Shown: positions 51,091 through 63,173 of the stretch, in pieces
Numbering within the stretch: the stretch's first letter is position 1
Layout: each line of letters begins with the position of its first letter
Notes under the pieces: generated by a model
The model's input: only the letters and a program-made list of their open reading frames with translations
Databases searched by the model: none
What the model was told of the DNA's origin: nothing
From: Anastatus disparis
Lineage: Eukaryota; Arthropoda; Insecta; Hymenoptera; Eupelmidae
DNA: 64,000 bases
Assembly: GCA_017163975.1 (NCBI GenBank)
Contig: JAFFSR010000244.1
Location: 11,967,501-12,031,500 of the forward strand
Direction: 5' to 3'
Program-made: the position numbers and the translations under genes

Positions 51091-53297
51091 GACGAAAATA
51101 TATAACTGTGTTTGCAGTGAAAATATCTTTGTCGTCTGTTGGGAATATGCTAATCAACAGTAAATACAAAGAGATGCTTTTTTCATCAGTCTTCGAAAAT
51201 TATTAGCATTTAAAAGAAATGAATGTTTAATCAGTGAATCAAAATATACTAAAAAAATTTAATTAAAAACGGAAGATCAGACATTTGTTATTCTTAATGT
51301 GTATTATGTGTGCATTGTGATTGATTGAATCACAATATAAATATTTTTATAAACATCAAAATTCACAATATCGACACTCTATGTTCTTATACTTTGAAAA
51401 AATAATTTAAATTGAATATAATTTCTCAACAAAATTGTTTAATAACAATAATTAATAAGTTTAATAAGTAGAATAACTGTAAGTAATTAAATAATATTTT
51501 AATATTATCAAAAGTATGCATTTGCGTTTAATTTTATATTGGCTCACTTTTTAACTTTAGAAAACATTTCATATCGTTTACACTTTTTTCTTAAGTTGAT
51601 CTGTGATATGAAAGATTTTTACTTTTTACATCCATACATGGAATTGTTATAATAAAAATAATTTTACACTTTTCTTAATTATTAAATTTTATTCATTCAT
51701 TCCAAACATAAATATTTGATATTTCTATTGAAAATTGATAGTTAATTTCAATGTTCACACTGATAGTTTCAATAAATTGTATATTAAACTGAAATTCACA
51801 TTGTTCATTTGATACTAAAATAACAAAATATGTCCAAATCTAAGTAATCACGATAAATTCATTTATGTGAACACTCAATTTTTAATACTTACACATCAGA
51901 ATCTTTTGATATAAATAATCTGATTTAAATGTCAGTACGCAAATATTCAACTTAAATTTCAGATGTTCGCATTAAAAATTATTGACACAAATATTTAAGT
52001 GCTTTTTAAGGGTGATTCGTTTAATAATTACACATATTAAAATAAATATTTATGACTAGTGTTTTTCATGTTTATAATGAAAATCTAAATATTTTTTAAT
52101 ATAATCAATCATTATTATTATATATTTTATTTGCCGACATTTATATTTGTATGATACCCAAATTCAGTCTATGTAACATGCACTTCGATCGAAAAATTAA
52201 TCTTAGAATTTTTTAATTCGTAAAATCATTGTTTTCGTCCTCTTTATAATTTTGTATCAACGACCGTGCTATCGTAAGCTTATTTTACCTTGTTTTTAAT
52301 ATACATTATTCAATTTGTTATTGTTATGTTCGCATTCATTGTTTACGTTTGATAAGTCTTTAGGTATTGATTAATAATTGTGAGTATTTAAAAAAGTTCT
52401 TTTTGTGGAATTTTGTGTCAACAAAATAAAGCATAAATTTCTGAAAAGGCCAGTGTTCTGTCAAAATGTTAAAAAAAAATAAAATTTTAATTATCTGAAT
52501 GATCTACTTCTCTCCTTTTTTCAATTTCTATCACATTTTAATACAATATAATATATAATTTAATATACAATTTATATAATTTAATATAATATACAACTAT
52601 AATAACTTATGCCCTCATTTTGAGATCGGAAACAGCCTTCTTTAAGCAAATCCATATTTTCATTCTAAAAAATTTTCAATTACTAGTAAACACTAAAGCT
52701 TAAGTGTAGTCAAAACTTTTTTGAAGTTAATGCAAATTAATAAAAGAAAATGTTTTAATTATGCAATTCTTATTCTGAGAAAGTAACATAAGAAAGTGTT
52801 TTAAGTATAACATTTACAGATAAAACACGTAAAATGTAAATCGTAAATTGAATTTTTTATAAAAAATTCATATATAAATTTGTATTGTAATAACGCATAA
52901 AGTAAAGCATATTTTAAAATGAATACATAATCATACCTTTACACAGCTGTGTAATCTTTTTCAAATAATTTATTGAAAGATGTCAAGTTCTTGATTTCTC
53001 TCAAAGTTAAACATAACTTTATGTTAATAACTCATTGTTTAAAAAAAATGAATGAAATAGATTCATTAAAGAACTATCACATTTTCTATTTCAATTGTAC
53101 GATGTAGAATGTTAAAATTCTTATTGCATAAAGTAGAGTATATAAAAGAATTAGAAAACTAAAAAAGAATGGGATGATAAAAAGTAAAATGAAATGTTTC
53201 TTGTTTCTTTTGAAAATAATGTAATTCCTTTAATTATCATAAAATACATGACCAACTTCTAATGGTTGCACTATTTTCATAGCTGTAAGTTTGGTAC

Positions 53298-54240
53298 TTA
53301 TCAGGGAGCGCGGTAGCGCTCCTTACGGCAAGTTAGCGCTACGGCTTTCCCTATTTACTTTGAATTTGTGATGTTCAAAGATTAAAACTTTGAGTGAATG
53401 ATTATGTTTCAATATTTACATATTATTTGATTACAAGTATACATAAAATGATCTAATGTTTTATCTGACAACAAAAACACATGGCCAAAAGTCAAGTTTT
53501 CATGATTTTTTTATATTATCACAGGTTAGTCTGTCGATTTCTTTTCTATTTCGGGTTGTTTCAGATTTCCGGCAGATGTTAGAGAACGACGGAGAGTTTT
53601 TCGTCTGATGTGAGAGAAAGAGACAGAATACGAGTTGTGCGATTGCTAATAAGTGAGAGAGAGAAAGAAAGTATAGAGAGTGAGAAAAAGAAAGAGAATA
53701 CGAGTTATATCTTTTAATAATGAACGCGCACTGAAAAAAATTTTGCCTTTGGAGATGTCGATGACTTAAGGGATAAAGACTTTTCAATAATTGTGTTAAA
53801 TTGATTCGCTAGCGTCGGAGTCTCTTATTCAAAGGTATTGCAGAAATCGAGAATCTCGGCTCTCGGGGTCTCAGACGCCGAGAGCCGAGTTAAGTTAGCT
53901 CGGCTGTGCGCTTGCGCTATTGCGAGGACTCATCGAATTCCATATTTACGAATTTCGAGTAAGATCAAGTTCAGTTTCGTTTTGCATGTATTCGAGGATT
54001 CTTAGAGTTTATTTATACGCTTGTACGAATTGAAATAATACGAAATGTAGAGTTATGAAATGTTGTTTCTTTCATGAAATCAATAGACTCTAAATATCGA
54101 GATACCCAAAGACGAAATTTCTTTCAGTGATGTATTCAGGCGAATGCTTTCAGAACATGCTAAATATATAAAGACATCGCGTAAATAAGCATCAGCATTT
54201 AGTGTCTTGTTCTATATAGCTGACGAGCTGCCGTAAAATC
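53298..54240 (+). repeat. Direct repeat copy 1 of the 53-56 kb compound structure (interrupted)
   Basis: Begins TTATCAGGGAGCGCGGTAGC and ends CTGCCGTAAAATC. The start contains a perfect hairpin, GGAGCGC-GGTA-GCGCTCC. It is homologous to 55929-56423 along its length, but is split by the 402-base element at 53728-54129 and carries an expanded AGAG-rich tract near 53600-53700. No ORF of protein-like character on either strand. Confidence 0.8.
53728..54129 (-). mobile_element. 402-base inverted-repeat element, copy 2
   Basis: Reverse complement of 20210-20611 with identical length and few differences. The other direct repeat gives the empty site: AATGAACGC joined directly to ATGTATTCAGG near 56299. 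In the filled copy these two strings flank the element with no duplicated bases. The internal hairpin CTCGGCTCTCGG and its partner are kept. Confidence 0.85.
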
Positions 54241-54655
54241 ACGGGCGTTCATGTGATCAGTTCGCGCGTGCGCAGTAAAACGTCCCGTACATAAAATTCA
54301 ACAGTTGAAAGCGGCGAAATTCAAAAGTGGGTAATACCGATTTGGTATTTAAACAACAACAAATGAAAAAGTAATATTTGCATATTTTAAAACATTCTTA
54401 AATAATTAATTAGTTTTTCATACGATATTTAGACAAAATAAGTTTTATAATAGTTGATTAATTTAAAAGTGTGGAAGAAAATAAGATTAAAATTTTTTCG
54501 AAAACAAATATTTTATAATAATAATAAATATATAAAAATTAGGTTGATACAATTAGCTATAAAATTAGTGTTATTATATTAAAGTATCAGATTATCGGTA
54601 AAGTTAATAAATTTATTGAGATAAGAATTTTCGACTTTGAAAAAGTTGCGATATC

Positions 54656-55771
54656 TCCCCAAAAAACCTTTAAAAAGGTAAAATTACGGCAAGTTAGCTT
54701 TAAAAAAAAATCTTTTTCACTATCTCAAAAATAAAAAATATTTTGTAAAAAATTTAAACTAATTTAATACAACCAATTATAAAAAAATCTATTATATCTC
54801 TAAAAAAAGGCTTTAACATTATAGATAATAAAAAAGTGGGAATTTAATTATAACACAAATACACTTGAAAAAATACTGAAATCAATAATGTGTGGTCAAG
54901 TTTTAATATGATTTAAAATAATACTTACAAATTATATTGTACCTATATTTTGATGATAATAATGAATCAATAAAAAATTCCTTTGTTAAAAATAAAGTGT
55001 ACAAAAGCCATACAAAATTTTATTGAAAATATAAAACTATCTTCAACAAAATTTTAAAAAATAATAAATAATTAACGTAAAAGTAAGAATAAAAGTAATA
55101 TTACAACTATAAACTTGCCAGGCCCACCCTTCAAAAGTTCTATTTCTTGGTGAACACACATCCATTCAAAACATTTTTTAGGATTGACTTTTTAGAATCT
55201 CGTAAGGAAATTAAAAATATATATTAATTTTCACAATTTAGTATTCAATGAAAAATAATCTAATTTTATAACATTAATGATATATTTAATTTTTGTAGAG
55301 TGAGCCTGGCAAGTTTATAGTTGTAATATTACTTTTATTCTTACTTTTACGTTAATTATTTATTATTTTTTTAAATTTTGTTGAAGATAGTTTTATATTT
55401 TCAATAAAATTTTGTATGGCTTTTGTACACTTTATTTTTAACAAAGGAATTTTTTATTGATTCATTATTATCATCAAAATATAGGTACAATATCATTTGT
55501 AAGTATTATTTTAAATTATATTAAAACTTGACCACACATTATTGATTTCAGTATTTTTTCAAGTGTATTTTTTTTATAATTAAATTCCCACTTTTTTATT
55601 ATCTATAATGTTAAAGCCTTTTTTTAGAGATATAATAGATTTTTTTATAATTGGTTGTATTAAATTAGTTTAAATTTTTTACAAAATATTTTTTATTTTT
55701 GAGATAGTGAAAAAGATTTTTTTTTAAAGCTAACTTGCCGTAATTTTACCTTTTTAAAGGTTTTTTGGGGA
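54656..55771. repeat. Near-perfect long palindrome, 481-base arms
   Basis: The left arm 54656-55136 and the right arm 55291-55771 are reverse complements with only scattered mismatches. They begin and end with TCCCCAAAAAACCTTT and its complement, and meet a 154-base AT-rich loop at GCCAGGC. There is no coding potential and no gene-like introns. Both arms are the same length, so few indels have accumulated. The structure would fold into a very long hairpin if transcribed. It may be a foldback transposon or a hairpin-RNA locus. Confidence 0.9.
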
Positions 55772-55928
55772 TACATATAATTTTAAGATTAAAGAAAGAA
55801 GTGATCGAAGAACAATCAAAAGAAAGATGTAATTTAGTGTGAAAGAAAAAATTTATTTAAAATGAGTTATTATTTACATAGAGACAATAATAAATGTAGC
55901 CATTTTACTTATTATAAAACCTATTTGA

Positions 55929-56423
55929 TTATCAGGGAGCGCGGTAGCGCTCCTTACGGCGAGTTAGTGCAGCGCTACGGCTTTCCCTATTTACTTTGAA
56001 CTTGTGATATTCAAACATTAAAACTTTGAGTAAATGATTATGTTTCAATATTTACAGATTATTTGATTACAAGTATCCATAAAATGATCTAATGTTCTAT
56101 CTGACAATAAAAACACATGGCCAAAAGTCAAGTTTTCATGATTTTTTTTTATATTATTACAGGTTAGTTTGTCGATTTCTTTTCTATATCGGGTTGTTTC
56201 AGATTTCCGCCGGATGTTAAAGAATGACGGAAGTTTGGCTTCGGAGAGTTTTCCGTCGGATGTGAGAGAAAGTAAGAAAATGCGAGTTATATCTGTTAAT
56301 AATGAACGCATGTATTCAGGCGAATGCCTTGAGAATATGCTAAATGTATAAAGACATTGCGTAAATAAGCAATATAAGAATTTAGTGTCTCGTTCTGTAT
56401 AGATGACAAGCTGCCGCAAAATC
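55929..56423 (+). repeat. Direct repeat copy 2 (uninterrupted)
   Basis: Matches 53298-54240 without the 402-base insert: same start (TTATCAGGGAGCGCGG, perfect hairpin) and same end (CTGCCGCAAAATC). Together the two copies bracket the palindrome in direct orientation. Outside the copies the flanks differ at once, so these are the real borders of the repeat. Confidence 0.8.
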
Positions 56424-56765
56424 TTCTTCTTCTCTATTTATTGGCAGTGGATCCCTTTGTCACTGTGGACTGAGACTCGATACGTCACCTTACACGTGTA
56501 ATTTTTATTGCCCAGGGGGACTTGTTTCATAATGTATTTATTTTTTTGTATTTTTATTTTTTGACCAAGGGGACTTTTAATTGGTTTTTTGTCGTCTCGC
56601 AAATACTTTGAGATATGAAAATAAAATTTTTATTCAAACTTACAAAATTAAAACTCAAAAGTGGGTTTGAAGGTACAATACATGAGAGCCATGAAAACTT
56701 CTATTAGTTATAAAAATGTATTTTCGTTCTGTCTTATCTTGGCTTGACGTACGAACCTCTTGCAG

Positions 56766-56944
56766 TCAATTGTACAAAACTTCACATGTTGAATGAAGCT
56801 CTCTCGATTTATAACAAGTTTTGTTGCATTCTTTACGCTGCAAAACCAATAATGTTTTACAATTTGGACAGTTTTTTTCTTTACCATTACCGTTAACTGT
56901 CTCGCCACAATACAAGCAATGGAGTTTGATGAACTCAGAATTTT
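56766..56944 (-). CDS. Possible alternative last exon of the zinc-finger gene
   Basis: Acceptor ATGTTGCAG opens a frame that is in phase 1 and so compatible with every upstream donor of the zinc-finger gene. It codes 59 residues and a stop. It contains HCLYCGETVNGNG and NCPNCKTLL, a zinc-ribbon-like CxxC pair, and more cysteines after it. It lies downstream of the stop codon of the main last exon, so it can only be used by skipping that exon. It could also be a decayed exon. Confidence 0.6.
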
Positions 56945-57294
56945 CTGCAACATGAAAAATATATATATATATATCATTAGTTGTAATTAACATTCATATA
57001 ATACCAATAATATGAAATATGAACCCAATTATTAATATTCAAAAAGTTGTATTTCAATGAATATGAAATACTTGTGAGAAAATTTTTATTATGGATAAAC
57101 AGCAATATAGAATGAATATCTATGTATTTAACCAATATTAATAGAGTACTGATATCAATAATAAAACTTCTATTCTATAATTTTTTAATATTCATAATTA
57201 CATACATTCATTTTTTTAAAAATTCAAATTCTAGATATTTACCTGTATCTTGCAAAATTAAAGTTTTAAACAAGTTTGGTGATCTTTCGCTATC

Positions 57295-60239
57295 TCAATC
57301 TTTTATATTATTGACATTGTTTTTTATTATATTCTCTATTGTTTTTCCATTCAGTTCTTGATGGGTATATAAATGTGAACGTAGATTTTGTTTGCGTACT
57401 GTTTTATAAGGACACTTGGTACAAAAGTAATTTGGCTCTTTTCCACAGTACTTCATATGTTTTTTCAAAGTCTCCACATTTTTTAAAAAAATCTTACATC
57501 TTGCACATTGTAGACCAATATTGTGCTGTTCATTTGTATGTACAATGTCTTTTTTATGTGCTTTTCTAATGTGATTTTTTATTAAACAACGTACAGTTGT
57601 TTCATAGTTGCATTTGACGCATTTGTAACTTGCTTCTGGTAAGCACTCGGCATGGAAATGATACACCAGCCCTTTGTAAGAATCATAAATTTTTTTACAT
57701 TTCCAGCATTGAAAACGTAAAGCTTCATAACATTCTTTGCAATACTCAGAAAGCGTTTGACTTGCAAATGTTTTTATTTCATTACATTTTACGCAGAAGC
57801 GATCGATTTTTTTATCAGTACCTAAAAATAAATAATAAATTTTTAATTTTCCACTTTTATTGGATAAGCTTATACTTATTAAGAAGTACTTACCAGTTTT
57901 CTTTTTCTTTATTGAATACAAGTGATCGATCGAATCTATTATCCTTTTTGAAGTTTCTGAAACAAAAAACACAATTTAAGAATTAGATAAATTTGATTTG
58001 TGAAGAAGTTAATTTTTTTTATTTCACATTTTTAAAAGACAGAAAAATTACATGCATCGTAAATAAAAATAATTTTTTGCCATACCCTGCCCGAAACTAT
58101 GACTTTCGTCCCGGTGCCAAAAAACAAATGTCATAGTTTCAACCTGGGTATGGCGAAAAATAATAAACACTCCACGAGAGATAAAATGGCGACCCCATAG
58201 CACATATTTGTCACCCTCGCCTACGGCTCGAGGTGGCAATTATATGTGCTATGGACTCGTCAATACTTTACCTCTTTCTGTTTTGTTCATATATTATTTC
58301 AGCGTATTGTCTATCAAAAGTGTAAAAATAATATTAAAATTGTCTTACCCGTACGTTGACGTTTTTTCGAACTTAATCCGTTTGTCAATGTGCTACTTGC
58401 TTCTTTATCAACATTGCATTTTTTACTAATGTTATCATCTTGATCATTCAACTTGGAATCTTGAACTGATTTCACATCTTTAACTGAAGTCAATTTGCCA
58501 TTCGTATCATTATATTTTTTATTTATCTTATCATCCTGATTATTCAATTTCGAAATTTCAATTGACTTCACATTTTTAACTGAAGTTTCTGAAACAGAAT
58601 ATAAATTTTCACTTAATAAACTATTATATATTTTATGTTATGATACTATTTTTTCATTTTCATTGTGTCGAAAGTAAAAAGATAAATAATAGTATAAAAT
58701 AATATAATTACCTATTTTTTTTATTGTAACTGATGCCTCAGTAAATTCAACGCTTGCTTTTTCTTTACTATTTATTTTCTTTCTATTTCCTCTACACGTC
58801 TGTTTATGTCTCTTCGCATTGGTGAATCTATTACCACATTTCGTGCATAAGTGAGTTTTAGTGAATGCGTGAGTTTTTAAGTGTTTATTCAACAAGTATT
58901 TGTTGGTGGTTGAGTAACTACACTTGTTACAGTGTAACTTTATTGCAAGAGAACAAGCAGTGTTCAAATGATATAAAATGCTGCAGTAATTTGTGTACTG
59001 TTTATTACATTTCATACACTTGTAAAATAATAGTGTACGACATTCTGGACATTTTTTGTCGTATTTGTTGGCGTTATACAGCGTTTTATCACATTTAGAA
59101 CAGTATGGGCTACTAATCCGTAATGGAGCTAAAAAATAGAAAATTTTTTAATATATTATTTGTCAAGACATCAACGTTGTTATATTATAGCGTCTAGATT
59201 AGGCATGTTACTATATGCAAAACGTACTATCAAAAAAAGACCGTAAATTTTCAATAGTTGTAGCTATAATTAATTTTAAAATATTGTTCTAAGCAATTAT
59301 TTTTATGAACTCACAATCTAGTAAAGAAGTACATTTAAAATATCAAAGCATTATTAATTATTTTTTATATTGGTCAAGTTAAAAGAATTATAAATGAAAA
59401 GTATAAAATCAAAACCTTTATAAACTTGATGAATTTATAATAATCATTAGATACTGAAGTAACTTATTAGTATTTGCTTTTTTCTTGTTATTACTATTTC
59501 AATATCTTAAATGAACGATCAACTATAAACTCTAAGTCTTTACTAATTTTACTAATATTGAATAGAAAGTAATAAAGATATGAAATAAAATTTAAAATAT
59601 AATTCATATATGTTAATTTGAACTTACTCTTCTTGTCTTGTTCGTGGAAAAAGTATTCATCACTATAATCATCGTCACTTTCGACATTTAAGTAAATGGT
59701 GGACGTCGAAGTATCAGGCGAAATGTTTACAACATCAATGTCTATGCCATTATCACTAATTTCAGTTTCGTTTGCATCACTGTTTCCAGATGTACAGTGA
59801 TTGGCTATAATTGGATTTTCAATTAAATTATTAACCACAAGACTACACTTTTCCAAAACATCTGTTCGGTTTGCCTCGTTTCTATCGCTACTTTTTAAAT
59901 TTAAGTCATCGGTAAGTGATGAATTCTTAGATGGATGTTGAACGATAGTGACAGATTTTTGCAAAATATCACTACTTTCAGTTCCATTTATATCACTGTT
60001 TTTAGAAATACAGCAATTGCTTTCAGTTGGTTTTTGAATCATATTTTTAATTAAATGGTCGATTCTTTCAGCCACTACTCTTCCATTCTGTAGCTGGTAT
60101 ATCAATTTGTTGATGTCAACATATGCATCTAATGATCCATCTATAATAAAAAAATATGTTTCAATTTGTTTTCAAAATAAAATTCTGAATAAAGTTATAA
60201 ATAAATAAATAAAATATTACGATTTGTTGACGATGGCAT
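57295..60239 (-). CDS. C2H2-like zinc-finger protein, six coding exons
   Basis: Probable nuclear nucleic-acid-binding protein, 592 residues. Coding exons are 60239-60221, 60140-59628, 59128-58712, 58588-58349, 57956-57894 and 57821-57295. Each internal junction is phase 1. The short first coding exon gives MPSSTN. Exon 2 is acidic and serine/asparagine-rich, with an ESDDDYSDEYFF stretch. Exon 3 carries CxxC units and finger-like repeats (YCSKCDK, YKCMKCNK, LHCNKCSYSTTNKY with HLKTH, HLCTKCGNRF). Exon 4 is a lysine/asparagine-rich linker with an internal repeat. Exon 6 holds at least four more fingers (FCVKCNE, FQCWKCKK, YKCVKCNYET with HIRKAH, YFCTKCPYKT with HLYTH). Several end in HxxxC or HxxC rather than HxxxH. 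No named orthologue recognised; it may be a lineage-specific or alternatively spliced factor. Confidence 0.87.
58074..58262. repeat. Two hairpin elements in an intron of the zinc-finger gene
   Basis: Hairpin 1 (about 58074-58160) pairs TTTTTGCCATACCCTGCCCG and AAACTATGAC with complements on its other side. Hairpin 2 (about 58187-58262) pairs ATAGCACATATTTGTCACC with GGTGGCAATTATATGTGCTAT around CTCGCCTACGGCTCGAG. The core of hairpin 2 matches the CACCCTCGCC/GGCTCG core at 30963-31090. Both lie inside intron 57957-58348, sense not determinable. Confidence 0.7.
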
Positions 60240-60279
60240 CTTGTCAATGATCGATTCCAACTTTGATATTTTAAAATAA
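60221..60279 (-). other. Exon carrying the zinc-finger start codon
   Basis: Acceptor TTTTTCAG opens this exon at 60279; 40 bases of leader precede the ATG at 60239. A likely noncoding first exon ends near 60892 at AACAAT/GTGAGT. The frame upstream of the ATG stays open to the acceptor, so a start in an earlier exon cannot be excluded. Confidence 0.55.
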
Positions 60280-62254
60280 CTGAAAAATAATAATTTTCTG
60301 TATTATAAATAATGAATGATATTTAAAAAAGAATATTTGTTTTCAAACATAGATTTATAAGTTGTTCGAAAGTATTAATAAATAATGCTAGATATAAACA
60401 GGATCTTGATATTATAGTTTGGAAAATTCTCGAAAAATTATTTTGAACTTTTGTTTTTTTAATTCGGTCTATTTAAAAAATTTTGAAATATCGCGATATT
60501 AATGTACATCTATTTGACATTAAAAAATTAAAACCGACTCTTTTACGAGGAAAGATTTGTATGTTTTACTTACAAGAAAAATATTAGCGTATAAGAAATT
60601 AGATATTTATCTAATTTTGCAATATTTTGCCTTATTAAAAATTATGAAAGAAACTAATACTCGATTTTTCTGAAGTTACAGGCAATTATGTTTAAATTTT
60701 GAGATTTTTTAAGAAAATTAAACAATATTTTTAATTTATGAATTGGAAAGTGTAAAGAGTAGAGCAAAAAAACCTTATTTGATATTTAGTAAACCGTAAG
60801 TGCAAGCAAATTATTTTTTAAGAATCTTCCGAAATGTATGATAAATTACAGTACGTAAATTAATAAGAAAAACAATACTCACATTGTTAATTTTGATGTA
60901 AGCTTTTGTAAATCTAATTTGGATGACTCAAAATACACAGTTAAATTTACTTGAATAAAACGTTTAGTAAAAAACGTATGTGTTCAGTACGAATACAAAA
61001 TTGTTTATTTTAATTATAGTATGTGTTGGCTTCAAGCAAGAAAAATATTTACAGGTATTAATTTAATTTTGAAAATTTTGAACTTGCTCAAATTTTGATG
61101 TGCACTGTACACTTATTTGTGTTAAACTGACAAAATCCTTCGATGGCTTGCTAATTTATGCACATTGAAGGTATAGTAGGGAGATTAGCAGAGAGGAATA
61201 ATGCAGGCATAGTGATTTCTTTTTCATAGTAGTGTAAAGAGGCGGGGTCTTCCTTAAAGAGTTTTACCTCCCTTAACAAACCCCGCCGCCAACAACTTAC
61301 TTTTATTTACCTTCTGAAATCGAGAAACCAACCCAATTATACTTCATTAAATTACCCATTACTCAACTGTATATGGTTTTTTATTATTGTTTAATTAAAT
61401 AGGTAAGGTTAACGAAATTCCTCAATGGAATAAACGGCAGGATAAAAGAAAAACAATTTTCACTTTTTAGTTTAACTTTAATTGAGACAAAGCAAAATCT
61501 TTCTAACTAATACTACAATCGATACAGTGGTAGATCTCTCTTTATTATTAACTTCGTTTCCGCAGTTTATATAAAAAAAAAGAAAATACTTCAAATACAT
61601 TTTTCACTTGATTAAATTTTTTTTTCTTTAGTCATAATTAGTCATGCTATTCATTAAATAAATCATTTATTTAATGCTTATGTCATAATTTAAAAATTCT
61701 CTTATTTTTCTGATTTGCAAATTTCATTATCTCGTGAATCTGGAAATTTATTATATGAAAATCCTTGCTTATAAACCCTCACTGTTTTATTAGTAAAAAT
61801 TTTTGTAATTTTTTTTTAATACTTCATATCGCACAATCTATTTTTGAAAAGTTGTATTGTAAAATTTCATGAATACTCTACAATTAACAAGAAATCTGCT
61901 TCTTATTCTATTTACGGGAATGAGTGTAAATTAAAATATTCAAAAGCCTATCAGTTAACTTAGATTTATAACCGTCACCTTTTACATAGAAATTTTTGGT
62001 AAATTTTTATGATTAATGAGTCTTTATAACACTTTAACATGTTTATTAATGGTATAAAAAAAATCGAAAAATTTCAATCAGAATAAAATCATGCTTGCAC
62101 TCATTATATCATCACAACTTGCATGCTTTACCCTCGGATATGTCTTTTTATGACACTTGTCCTTTCTGTTTATTATTTTCTTTTTTTAACGAATTACAAC
62201 ATGAAGAAAAATGAACTATTTATGAACTTGGGTACTTATCTGTAATTTATAAAG
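60280..62254. other. Upstream region of the zinc-finger gene
   Basis: No gene seen apart from the probable noncoding exon ending near 60892. A hairpin formed by GGCGGGGT and ACCCCGCC, with a loop of about 35 bases, lies around 61231-61288 in a GC-richer patch that could be promoter DNA. The rest is AT-rich. Confidence 0.5.
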
Positions 62255-62926
62255 TGTGGGCCGGCTGGCACAGCATTGCCGGCTTTCCTGGACTCTCCAA
62301 GCTGCTCCGGATAGGCACCCAAAAAAAAACTAATCGTGAATACGCGAACACACTGCACTATACCGCTCAAAACACGACAAGCGAGTTTTCTCGACTCTAA
62401 TCCAGGTTAAACGATGTTTAGTGTAGCCACATCCGAAAAAGAAAATTTAAATAAATAAATAAGTCAACACACTAGTTTGCGCAATGAATTTAATACAAAA
62501 GTTACCCCTATGAATGAAATAGAACAACAAAAAAAAAAACGAAAAGCAAAACCGAAAACGAACAATAGAAAATTTGAAGTTAGTGTCTGCAACCTCGCGG
62601 GCTGCAGCACACCTGCCCTTAGGCCTGGTCACGCGCGTCTCTCTAGAAAAAAAATTTCTTCGCTTGACAATCTTTCGTCAAGCCAGCTTCAAACGTTTTT
62701 AATTGTTGTGGGGGAGAGCGCGAAGACAGAGAAAGGTAGTTCTCTCTCTCCGTTGCTCTCACCCGTCTTATGCATGGGAACCGACGCTAAGTCCCCACTT
62801 CAACTCAACGAAGTAGAGAAAGAGTGGAGACGAAGCGAAGGCTCCCGTCAACGATCGAGCTTGGCTTCTTGGAAAATTGATAAAAGTGTGAAAAGAAATT
62901 GGCCTTGATACTTTTGTCACTTAACA
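62255..62926 (-). mobile_element. Probable 3' LTR of a retrotransposon
   Basis: Read on the minus strand, a polypurine run (AGTAAGGGGGGG, 62938-62927) is followed at once by TGTTAAGTGAC, the expected layout of a polypurine tract and LTR start. The other end, TGTGGGCC on the plus strand at 62255, would close a TGT...ACA unit of 672 bases. The 143-codon plus-strand open frame inside has low-complexity composition and is not called. The partner LTR is outside the window, so the boundary at 62255 is a guess. Confidence 0.5.
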
Positions 62927-63173
62927 CCCCCCCTTACTAAAAAAACTGCCGTCCCCGGTAGTAGAAGGTCACGCAGGAGCAAGCATGAGAATCCAAGAAA
63001 ACCTGCATTACAAAGATAAAATACATAATATTTAAATGAAAATAAAAGAAAGCAGGATAACAAACATTGAAAATTGAAATTTGAATTTAAATAAATGAAA
63101 AAAATGATTTTGACATTTATCGCTAAGATTTTAATTATTTAGTTAGTTAAATTATATCTTCAATCTTGAATTT

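Larger units (their letters stand above)
50329..53297. other. Upstream region of paralogue C
   Basis: Contains C's leader intron (50351-51019), which carries dispersed repeat copy 2, then the promoter (51020-51090) and about 2.2 kb of AT-rich DNA without a supported gene. Confidence 0.6.

Noticed and set aside
57122..57986. Plus-strand ORFs across the zinc-finger exons
   Set aside because: Antisense frames of cysteine/lysine-rich exons; the minus strand has the finger motifs and valid splice sites.
62477..62908. 143-codon plus-strand ORF
   Set aside because: Lies inside the putative LTR on the opposite strand. Low-complexity lysine and serine content; more likely regulatory LTR sequence.
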